This document shows, piece after piece, positions 46,486 through 52,738 of a stretch of DNA of 52,738 nt. The DNA is from Methylophaga sp. (GTDB lineage Bacteria > Pseudomonadota > Gammaproteobacteria > Nitrosococcales > Methylophagaceae), in the NCBI RefSeq assembly GCF_030651745.1, contig NZ_JAUSCC010000013.1, positions 1-52,738 of the forward strand. The letters are read 5' to 3'. The notes under the pieces were generated by a model, which searched no databases, was not told the DNA's origin, and saw nothing but the letters and a program-made list of their open reading frames with translations. How positions within the stretch are numbered: the first letter of the stretch is position 1; each line of letters begins with the position of its first letter. The position numbers and the translations under genes are program-made.

Positions 46486-47214
46486 ATGACCTATTGTTTA
46501 GCTATTACCTTAGATGCCGGATTAGTACTGACATCCGATTCCCGTACCAATGCTGGAATCGATCAGGTGAGTACTTATAGCAAAATGACACGTTTTGAGA
46601 CTCACGCAGACCGGTCTTTAGTGCTATTGAGTGCAGGTAATCTGGCGACCACACAATTTGTGGTGGAGCAGATCCATCGTGATATACATGAAGGTCAAGC
46701 GAGAAATCTCAATACCTTGAGTTATTTATCGGATACCGCCGACTATATCGGTGAAATTCTCAGTAGTCGGATTCGCCGTTATTCTGAAAATGAAGCATCA
46801 GGTTTTGCGCCGGAAGCGACACTGTTACTTGCCGGTCAAATTCAGGGTGGTCCGCCACAGGCCTATATGATTTATCCGCAGGGTAATCACATAACCAGCT
46901 CTAAAGAGACACCGTATTTGCAGATTGGCGAAAGCAAATATGGCAAACCGGTTTTGGATCGTTTTATCAGGCCAGATACTTCTCTGCTGGATGCGGCAAC
47001 CTGCTCTTTGATTTCAATGGACTCCACCATGCAAAGTAACGTCAGTGTCGGTCCTCCGATTGAAGTCTTAATGTATAAAAAAGACAGTTACACCCTGAGT
47101 AATCACTATCGCTTTGGCGTAGAGAACGCATACCTTATTGAGTTAAGGAAGGCCTGGGGTGATAAGTTGCGACAGGCTTTTACAGAAATGCCTCGCTTTA
47201 GCGAGCAACAATAA
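46486..47214 (+). CDS. Anbu proteasome-type peptidase
   Basis: The chosen ATG yields MTYCLAITLDAGLVLTSDSR; CAGAGG is at proper distance and the N-terminal Thr can serve as nucleophile. The product is 242 residues. The start, TNAGIDQVSTYSKM, and VLLSAGNLATTQFVVEQIH mark the bacterial proteasome homologue Anbu, a self-assembling Ntn-hydrolase-like protein distinct from HslV. Structures of Anbu show open helical rings; substrates are not known. It is convergent with an operon for an ATP-grasp ligase, an alpha-E protein and a metallopeptidase. The first two of these often accompany Anbu genes. Confidence 0.9.
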   Translation: MTYCLAITLDAGLVLTSDSRTNAGIDQVSTYSKMTRFETHADRSLVLLSAGNLATTQFVVEQIHRDIHEGQARNLNTLSYLSDTADYIGEILSSRIRRYSENEASGFAPEATLLLAGQIQGGPPQAYMIYPQGNHITSSKETPYLQIGESKYGKPVLDRFIRPDTSLLDAATCSLISMDSTMQSNVSVGPPIEVLMYKKDSYTLSNHYRFGVENAYLIELRKAWGDKLRQAFTEMPRFSEQQ

Positions 47215-47234
47215 ACAGGGCCCTAGGACCCTAG

Positions 47235-48248
47235 TTATCGATGCATTAAATCATGGATAAATTGCAGTTTTTTCTGGACTGCGGTGGAAACTACAAACGG
47301 ATACGCATCGCCGTTACCGATACTTCGATTCAAAGCGTTTAACACTAATACCAGTTGCATCCATTCCGATAACCACAGGTGAAATTCCCGATCTGATTCT
47401 GGCGCTCGAATAACATCAAAAGCCACTGCGGTTTCCAGTGTTTCGTGCATTAACAAATAATGTGCCCAGGTTTCGGCCCAATCTTCCAGCGGATGTGCAC
47501 TGGCATAAGCCGAAATAAACTCCTGCTGAAAATCTTCAGGTGGTCCCACCTCATAATAGTGTGCCAAGGCTTGTGGGTAATCAACGGTATCATCGCCAAA
47601 TAACGCTCTGAAATCGTTATAGATCGAATGATTTTTAATCAGTTTATCCCAGTAAAAGTGACCGATTTCATGGCGGAAATGCCCTAATAAGGTTCGATAG
47701 GGTTCATTCATTGCCTCACGGGTCGCTTCACGATAGCTATTGTCAGCTTCAGATGCGTTTAAGGTAATCACCCCTGCGGCATGACCACTGAAGACTTGCT
47801 CATGACCGTCAATGGGATTACTTATCTGATCTTCCAGAAAATGAAACTGCAATCGCTGAATATCATCAACTGGCCAGTTATCAATCGGTAAGCCCAGCCG
47901 CAGCAACCCATAAAGCATCCTGCGTTTTGCTGCCTCTAATACTGACCAGCGCTTAACGTTATAAGGATAGACCTGATTGGGAATGACTCGCGTCAGTCGG
48001 CACGACAGACATTGAGTAAAATGATCATCAGTAGACAGCAACCAGTTGCACTGCATCTGATGCTGATGATGGACACAACGTTTATATCGTTTTTCCGGTG
48101 ATTGCACCGAGCGAAACTGGCCTTTATAGGGTTCTATGCTGATGAGTTTTTGCTGCTCGGGATCAAAGCCTAAAATACTGTTACAGCTGTTGCAGTAAGT
48201 ATTATCGAAAAAAATTTCTTGCCCGCAGTGGCAATAGAATCGTCTCAT
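47235..48248 (-). CDS. Putative zinc metallopeptidase with N-terminal zinc ribbon
   Basis: The 337-residue protein begins with paired cysteines forming one or two zinc ribbons (CHCGQEIF, NSCN; later CVHHQHQMQC and CLSC). A helical catalytic domain follows with HFRHEIGHFYWD, an HExxH zinc site (His193, Glu194, His197), plus a conserved DWAETWAHYLLM segment. This matches the family named 'putative zinc-binding metallopeptidase' (Peptidase_Mx). There is no signal peptide, so action is cytoplasmic. It overlaps the alpha-E gene by four bases and thus belongs to the ATP-grasp operon. The substrate is unknown. Confidence 0.85.
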   Translation of the reverse strand: MRRFYCHCGQEIFFDNTYCNSCNSILGFDPEQQKLISIEPYKGQFRSVQSPEKRYKRCVHHQHQMQCNWLLSTDDHFTQCLSCRLTRVIPNQVYPYNVKRWSVLEAAKRRMLYGLLRLGLPIDNWPVDDIQRLQFHFLEDQISNPIDGHEQVFSGHAAGVITLNASEADNSYREATREAMNEPYRTLLGHFRHEIGHFYWDKLIKNHSIYNDFRALFGDDTVDYPQALAHYYEVGPPEDFQQEFISAYASAHPLEDWAETWAHYLLMHETLETAVAFDVIRAPESDREFHLWLSEWMQLVLVLNALNRSIGNGDAYPFVVSTAVQKKLQFIHDLMHR

Positions 48249-49186
48249 GCAACAGATCTATCTGGATGAAACCATTGTTGACTGATTTGACTGCTCAAAT
48301 CTGCGAGCTTGGCCTGTAATTCATCCATACGTGTATGGATCATTTCGGCAGGCAGTTCATTCAGTCTTTCAGTAAATATTTCGGACATAAGTTTTTGATG
48401 ATGTTCCAATGTTATGGTGGACTGCGGTAAAGGCCATATATAACGGCCAATCGCTTTCAACGAGAAGAACAATGACCGTGGAAATGCTTCGTCGCGTATT
48501 AAGAAGGTTAACACGCCATCAGCATTCATGGATGAGCTATGCGTCTGAGTGTACATCTGCTGAGCACTCAAAGCGCGTAATAAATGCGTCCAAAGAATAC
48601 CTTCGGCCGCCCGCAATGATTCACTGCGATTTTCGGCCATCAACAGTGAGGTCATTTCCAGGATCCGGCTGGTCATATCCGCACGTTCCAGATGTTTGGC
48701 CGTTTGCATGAAATGATAAGCATGGTTACGGCTCATATGGTTAGCCAAGATGCCCCATACCGTCTGGCAGCGTTCCATAATAGTTAATAACAATTGCTGA
48801 CGCCGCCGCCGATTACTGATGGCAGCCATTTCATTTTTAACCAGTAAATACAGCTCATTTACCTGTTCCCAGGTTTCTTCCGGCAGGATATCCAATGAAG
48901 TCCGGGCATTTTCTCGAACAGCTGACAGGGAATTGAGCAAAGAAATTGGATTGTTAGGTTCTGCGAGCAAAAATTGCATCACATTATTTTCATTAATCTG
49001 GTCAAAGTTAGCGTGATAGAACATGTCAGCATCAAAAATGGTGACCAGCGTAAACCAATCGATTTCGACATCCCGGGGTAAGTCCATCAATAACCCGGTG
49101 TGGACATTAATTAACCGGGCAGTATTTTCAACCCGCTCCAGATACCTTGCCAGCCAGTAAACCCGTTCTGCAACCCGCGACAACAT
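48245..49186 (-). CDS. Alpha-E domain protein (COG2307)
   Basis: The 313-residue all-helical protein begins MLSRVAERVYWLARYLERVE, the hallmark of the alpha-E family, and includes ENARTSLDILPEETWEQVNE, HAYHFMQTAKHLERADMTSR and HTRMDELQAKLADLSSQI. It has no catalytic motif; family members are proposed partners of circularly permuted ATP-grasp ligases in making or attaching peptides. It starts on the last base of the ligase stop (TAATG) and overlaps the metallopeptidase start, so the three proteins should be made in fixed proportion. Confidence 0.9.
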   Translation of the reverse strand: MLSRVAERVYWLARYLERVENTARLINVHTGLLMDLPRDVEIDWFTLVTIFDADMFYHANFDQINENNVMQFLLAEPNNPISLLNSLSAVRENARTSLDILPEETWEQVNELYLLVKNEMAAISNRRRRQQLLLTIMERCQTVWGILANHMSRNHAYHFMQTAKHLERADMTSRILEMTSLLMAENRSESLRAAEGILWTHLLRALSAQQMYTQTHSSSMNADGVLTFLIRDEAFPRSLFFSLKAIGRYIWPLPQSTITLEHHQKLMSEIFTERLNELPAEMIHTRMDELQAKLADLSSQISQQWFHPDRSVA

Positions 49187-50652
49187 TAGCTAAGCCCCCC
49201 AAAATATGAATCATCCACTATCCATGTGTCCTTACTGCCCCCACCTTGTGAAGAATTGACCACTAACGAACCCTTGACCAAAGCCACCCGGGTCAAACCG
49301 CCGGGTGTGACATAGTTGTTTTTACCGGACAGGATAAACGGGCGTAAATCCACATGGCGAGGTGCAATATGATCACCGCAGCTGGTGGGGGATACCGATA
49401 GTTTAAGGGTTGGTTGAGCAATATAGTTGTTGGGGTCGGCAATTAATAACTGGCGAAACTCTTCAATTTTTTCTTCACTGGAATGCGGTCCGACCAACAT
49501 GCCATAACCGCCTGACTCATTGGCAGGTTTGACGACAAGTTCGGGTAAATGGTCGAGAACGTGCTGCAATTGGTCGGGATCTCGACACATCCAGGTTGGC
49601 ACATTGGGTAATAAAGGTTCTTCATTAAGGTAATAACGAATCATTGCCGGCACATAGGCATAAATCACTTTATCGTCGGCCACACCGCAGCCGGGTGCAT
49701 TGGCAATCGCCACTTTGCCTTCGCGCCAGGCTTGCATGATTCCGGGGATGCCCAAGGTGGAATCTTCGCGAAATACCAGAGGATCAATAAAATCATCATC
49801 AATGCGCCGATAAATCACATCGACCCGTTCCAGACCATGAATGGTCTTCATATAAACATAACCATCATTTGCAACGGTCAGATCGGCGCCTTCCAGCAGT
49901 GTTAGCCCGGCTTGTTGGGCTAAAGCGGCATGTTCAAAGTAGGCTGAGTTATAGATGCCAGGGGTCAGTAACACCATATTTGGTTGAGCGATATCCGGTG
50001 CCAGCGAGGCCAGCATTGCAGACAGGTGGGAAGGGTAATCATTGACCGGGCTTATATGCAGTAATTTGAATAATTCCGGTAATACACGTTTGGTGGTTTT
50101 GCGGTTTTCAAGCATATAGGCGACGCCGGAAGGCACCCGTAAATTATCTTCCAGTACATACATCGTACCGTTGTCATCTCGCACCAGATCGGAACCACAA
50201 ATATGTGCCCAAACTCCGTGCGCCGGTTGCATGCCTTTACATTGAGGGCGGTAGCCTTTGGATTGCAGTACGACGTCTTCGGGAATCAATCCATCTCGAA
50301 TGAAGTTGCCTTCATTGTAGATGTCATTGATGAACATATTTAAAGCACGAATGCGTTGCACCAGCCCCTTTTCGGTGCAGTCCCATTCGCGTTTGGGAAT
50401 GATGCGGGGAATGATATCGAAGGGCCAGGCACGATCTATATTGCCTGCATCGCTGTACACCGTGAAGGTGATACCCCGTTCCAGAATCTCCAGTTCAGAA
50501 TCGACAATGCGCTGCTCAAAAGCCTCTTTACGCATGGATTTCAGATAATCCAGCAACTTATAACTGAAGTGTCTGGGCTGATGCTGATCGTACATCAGCT
50601 CATCATAGAACTCACCGGGATCATAATCACGCCACAGCTGCATCATGCTCAT
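49186..50652 (-). CDS. Circularly permuted ATP-grasp ligase (COG2308)
   Basis: This 488-residue enzyme belongs to the circularly permuted ATP-grasp family. It shows DNLRVPSGVAYMLENRKTTK, RIDDDFIDPLVFREDSTLGI, VVKPANESGGYGMLVGPHSS and a late HVDLRPFILSGKNNYVTPGG. Such enzymes form amide bonds from a carboxylate and an amine with ATP. Neither substrate is known for this subfamily. A second ATG two codons inside has better spacing to AAGGGGA, so the start may be 50646. It is the first gene of an operon with alpha-E and metallopeptidase genes, convergent with Anbu. A transglutaminase-like partner, common elsewhere, is absent. Confidence 0.9.
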   Translation of the reverse strand: MSMMQLWRDYDPGEFYDELMYDQHQPRHFSYKLLDYLKSMRKEAFEQRIVDSELEILERGITFTVYSDAGNIDRAWPFDIIPRIIPKREWDCTEKGLVQRIRALNMFINDIYNEGNFIRDGLIPEDVVLQSKGYRPQCKGMQPAHGVWAHICGSDLVRDDNGTMYVLEDNLRVPSGVAYMLENRKTTKRVLPELFKLLHISPVNDYPSHLSAMLASLAPDIAQPNMVLLTPGIYNSAYFEHAALAQQAGLTLLEGADLTVANDGYVYMKTIHGLERVDVIYRRIDDDFIDPLVFREDSTLGIPGIMQAWREGKVAIANAPGCGVADDKVIYAYVPAMIRYYLNEEPLLPNVPTWMCRDPDQLQHVLDHLPELVVKPANESGGYGMLVGPHSSEEKIEEFRQLLIADPNNYIAQPTLKLSVSPTSCGDHIAPRHVDLRPFILSGKNNYVTPGGLTRVALVKGSLVVNSSQGGGSKDTWIVDDSYFGGLS

Positions 50653-50761
50653 TTCCCCTTCTTCGGATAGTAATGAAGGTGGGACTGCAATAGTTATGCC
50701 CTAATTCCAAACGGCTCTTATTACAGCCCACTCAACAATATTTAACGAGCGATATACAGCT

Positions 50762-51256
50762 TCATTGTTGTAACAGAGCAGCCCAGCCTTTTTTCTGCAT
50801 GCAGCTCAATAAGCCACGTGTCACCAAACTCATATTGGCTTCAGGTGAATGGCCCTCGCCTAATTCGGCAGTACAGGATTCACTGTCTGCCATCAATTTT
50901 TGTGGGCCCGCACCCATCCGCCACCAGGAATTAACCTGTAATTTTTCCATAGGGTCGACAGGTTGATCTGTGGTTTCTTCCATAGCATCAGCTGCCACGG
51001 AAATCGTTTTAGTTTCACCACGACTCAGCGGAATCAGGGGTTTGTCAGCGCTTACTACTAACCAGCCCTGTTGTTGCAGACATTCATCAATCTCTTTTTC
51101 AGTCTTTGAAGCGGTTTCACAACGCTGTTTTTCACTCTGAAAATCTTTCGCGGTCGCACCGCGTTTATAGCTGAACTCACCACCGCAGCCTGACAGCAAT
51201 AAAACGCTGCCAACCAAGCAGAGTGCACCAATAGTGGGAATGGATTGGTGTTTCAT
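50762..51256 (-). CDS. Lipoprotein of unknown function
   Basis: The 164-residue product has a signal sequence with lipobox (VGSVLLLSGC) and the mature part begins GGEFSYKRGATAKDFQSEKQ. It contains pairs of cysteines within Cys-x-Ala or Gln-rich helical segments (RCETASKTEKEIDECLQQQG and ESCTAEL/LSCMQKKGW), probably two related small helical hairpins linked by disulfides. The repeat of the ending Cys-x-x-x-x-GW suggests internal duplication. I do not recognise the family. It stands alone, divergent from the porin gene, with a GAGGAAAA RBS. Confidence 0.7.
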   Translation of the reverse strand: MKHQSIPTIGALCLVGSVLLLSGCGGEFSYKRGATAKDFQSEKQRCETASKTEKEIDECLQQQGWLVVSADKPLIPLSRGETKTISVAADAMEETTDQPVDPMEKLQVNSWWRMGAGPQKLMADSESCTAELGEGHSPEANMSLVTRGLLSCMQKKGWAALLQQ

Positions 51257-51457
51257 TTTTCCTCCTGAGCGATCTGTTGTTTGAAGACGTGCTCAAAGAG
51301 TAACTGAAACCCTACGTAAGCCATGTACGCAATTTGACGTATTTAAGCAGCAGACCCGGCTGACTAGTATTGCTCTCGAACTTAATGGTTGATGAGCACC
51401 GAGGCGAATTCAACAACGACACTTTTAATTCTGGTGAGATTTTCGGGAGAAGAAATA

Positions 51458-52576
51458 ATGAAAAAACTGAACAAAGTCGCTTATCTGGTCGCCTTGGCCA
51501 CAACCGCTACGCTGGCTCCAGTAGCCACAACCCATGCTGCAGGCACAATTACCTTTGGTGAAGATCAGTACATCAGTGTTGGTTTTGGTCTGCGTGGCAG
51601 CTACAGCAACATTGAAGATGCTGCAAATGATGGTGGCAACACCAATGATTTTGAATTGGATAGCGCTCGTTTGTATGTCTCGGGTTCTTTAAACAAATAC
51701 ATCAAGGGTATGTTTAACTCGGAAAAATCCGGTGGTAATGATTCATTCCAGATTATCGATGCTGCGGGTATTTTTCAATTCACCCCTGATATGGCGATTT
51801 GGGCCGGTCGATTCCTATCGCCCAGTAGCCGCGCCAATATGGCTGGACCTTACTACACCTCAGGTGATGGTTATTGGGCAAACATTACCGCTCGCTATGG
51901 TTGGAATGGCGGCACCATCGGCCGTGATGATGGTGTGGCGTTAGTCGCAACTGCCTTAGATCAACGTTTAGCTTATTCATTTGGTGTTTTTGAAGCTGAC
52001 AAGATCTTTGAGTTTAGTGGTGTCGACGATGTCACCAATAATTCAGATCAAGATGATGAATTGATGTATGCCGGTCGTTTGCAATACAGCTTTTGGGATA
52101 AAGAGCCTGGTTATTACGGCACAGGTAACTATCTAGGTACTAAAGACATCTTCACCATTGGTATAGCAGGCCGTTATAAAGGTGATGGCGCCGCTTCAGC
52201 AACTGCAGTAGGTGACTACTCACAGTGGACAGTGGATTTACTGGTAGAGAAAAAACTTGCTGCGGGTGCTGTGTCACTTGAGGCCGCCTACTTCGATTAT
52301 GACACTGATGATGTTTTCCTCTCAGAACAAGGTGAAGCCTATTACGTAAGTACTGGTTTTATCTTCAAGGAAAAAGTCGGTTGGGGTCAATTTATGCCAT
52401 TCGTTCGCTACCAAAATTTTGATTCTGATGCTGGTGAAATCAAGCGTACAGATTTTGGTATCAATTACATCATTGATGGTTACAACGCATCCCTTACCGC
52501 CGTTTATCGCGATCTGGAAAGAGAAGGTTTAGCTGATCAAGATCAATTCGTAGTTTCAATGCAGCTGCAATTTTAA
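51458..52576 (+). CDS. Outer membrane porin, amide-uptake type
   Basis: I start at MKKLNKVAYLVALATTATLA because GGGAGAAG precedes it; the longer frame has no RBS. The 372-residue protein has a signal peptide (ending THAAG), an amphipathic beta-strand pattern (ISVGFGLRGSYSNIED, DFELDSARLYVSGSLNKYIK) and a terminal phenylalanine (VSMQLQF), as in outer-membrane beta-barrels. A formamidase gene begins 46 bases downstream, the same order as fmdC-like porins of Methylophilus, so it probably admits short-chain amides or urea. The gene symbol is left blank because the substrate is inferred from context. Confidence 0.82.
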   Translation: MKKLNKVAYLVALATTATLAPVATTHAAGTITFGEDQYISVGFGLRGSYSNIEDAANDGGNTNDFELDSARLYVSGSLNKYIKGMFNSEKSGGNDSFQIIDAAGIFQFTPDMAIWAGRFLSPSSRANMAGPYYTSGDGYWANITARYGWNGGTIGRDDGVALVATALDQRLAYSFGVFEADKIFEFSGVDDVTNNSDQDDELMYAGRLQYSFWDKEPGYYGTGNYLGTKDIFTIGIAGRYKGDGAASATAVGDYSQWTVDLLVEKKLAAGAVSLEAAYFDYDTDDVFLSEQGEAYYVSTGFIFKEKVGWGQFMPFVRYQNFDSDAGEIKRTDFGINYIIDGYNASLTAVYRDLEREGLADQDQFVVSMQLQF

Positions 52577-52622
52577 TTCCCGGATTCAATAGCAAAACGT
52601 TTCTTCAACGTAGGAGATACAG

Positions 52623-52738
52623 ATGAAAACCTTAGTAAAACTTGATTTAGATAAAAAACCCTGGGAACAGGACGGACAAATCCATAATCGCTGGCATCCT
52701 GATATTCCGATGATTGCCATGGTCAAACCGGGCGATGA
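52623..52738 (+). CDS. fmdA: Formamidase/acetamidase, N-terminal part
   Basis: Only 38 residues lie within the window before the right edge. They read MKTLVKLDLDKKPWE and then HNRWHPDIPMIAMVKPGD, the highly conserved N-terminus of the FmdA/AmdA family, which hydrolyses formamide or short amides to ammonia and the carboxylate. The NRWHPDIP segment is diagnostic. RBS TAGGAGA is in place. It follows the porin on the same strand. Formamide would supply nitrogen and formate, useful to a C1-utilising organism. Transporter or regulator genes are expected beyond the edge. Confidence 0.9.
   Translation, partial: MKTLVKLDLDKKPWEQDGQIHNRWHPDIPMIAMVKPGD

Noticed and set aside
51357..51373. Sigma-54 promoter upstream of the porin
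   Set aside because: CGGCTG and TTGC are present, but the distance between GG and GC is 12 bases instead of 10.

Overview
This is an ordinary chromosomal stretch of a moderate-GC gammaproteobacterium, densely packed with genes. No rRNA, tRNA, CRISPR array, insertion sequence or prophage module is visible. The best guess for the organism is a motile, marine-type methylotroph such as Methylophaga (an inference). It rests on a pqqA peptide gene (cofactor of methanol dehydrogenases), a formamidase gene cut by the right edge behind an amide-type porin, and gammaproteobacterial-looking flavohaemoprotein/NsrR, Gor, Anbu and HME-RND genes.

Layout. 0.2-2 kb: small envelope proteins (acidic lipoprotein, DUF883, holin-like DUF1469), a sigma-region-4-like HTH protein and a YjfB-type motility peptide behind a perfect sigma-28 promoter. 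2-10 kb: a sodium:solute symporter, two small exported proteins and a CzcCBA divalent-metal efflux operon. 9.9-13.4 kb: a secreted DUF4168 protein divergent from an NtrC-type two-component system, with a candidate sigma-54 promoter and enhancer, an architecture like zraP-zraSR. 13.4-18.5 kb: a WG-repeat protein, a small membrane protein, a renalase-like oxidoreductase, orphan pqqA, glutathione reductase and a Prx5 peroxiredoxin. 18.6-23.8 kb: a hybrid sensor kinase and a REC-EAL-GAF-GGDEF protein in one operon. 24-27 kb: nsrR-fau divergent from hmp, with a clear NsrR operator, then an HPP membrane protein. 27-30.3 kb: three exported PepSY proteins around a PhoPQ-like two-component system, each gene preceded by the same direct-repeat box at fixed distance from a -10 element. 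30.3-35.5 kb: an Aer-like chemoreceptor with a sigma-28 promoter, a 25-bp palindrome, and the stress genes cfa, katA and dps. 35.6-38.7 kb: an acetolactate-synthase-like enzyme and an aldehyde dehydrogenase. 38.8-46.4 kb: an orphan PomB/MotB stator protein, a CHASE-PAS-GGDEF-EAL protein, a glycine-zipper lipoprotein, and a phospholipase D-VTT fusion coupled to an EEP hydrolase. 46.5-50.7 kb: an Anbu proteasome-like peptidase convergent with a coupled operon of circularly permuted ATP-grasp ligase, alpha-E protein and zinc metallopeptidase. 50.8-52.7 kb: a lipoprotein, then porin and formamidase.

How the parts fit. Several units deal with metal, oxidative and nitrosative stress (Czc, Prx-Gor, KatA, Dps, Hmp). 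Signalling is heavily represented (three two-component systems, two c-di-GMP proteins, one chemoreceptor). The least understood system is the Anbu/ATP-grasp/alpha-E locus. The most original signal I found is the shared operator that appears to make the PepSY genes a compact regulon of the adjacent PhoPQ-like pair.
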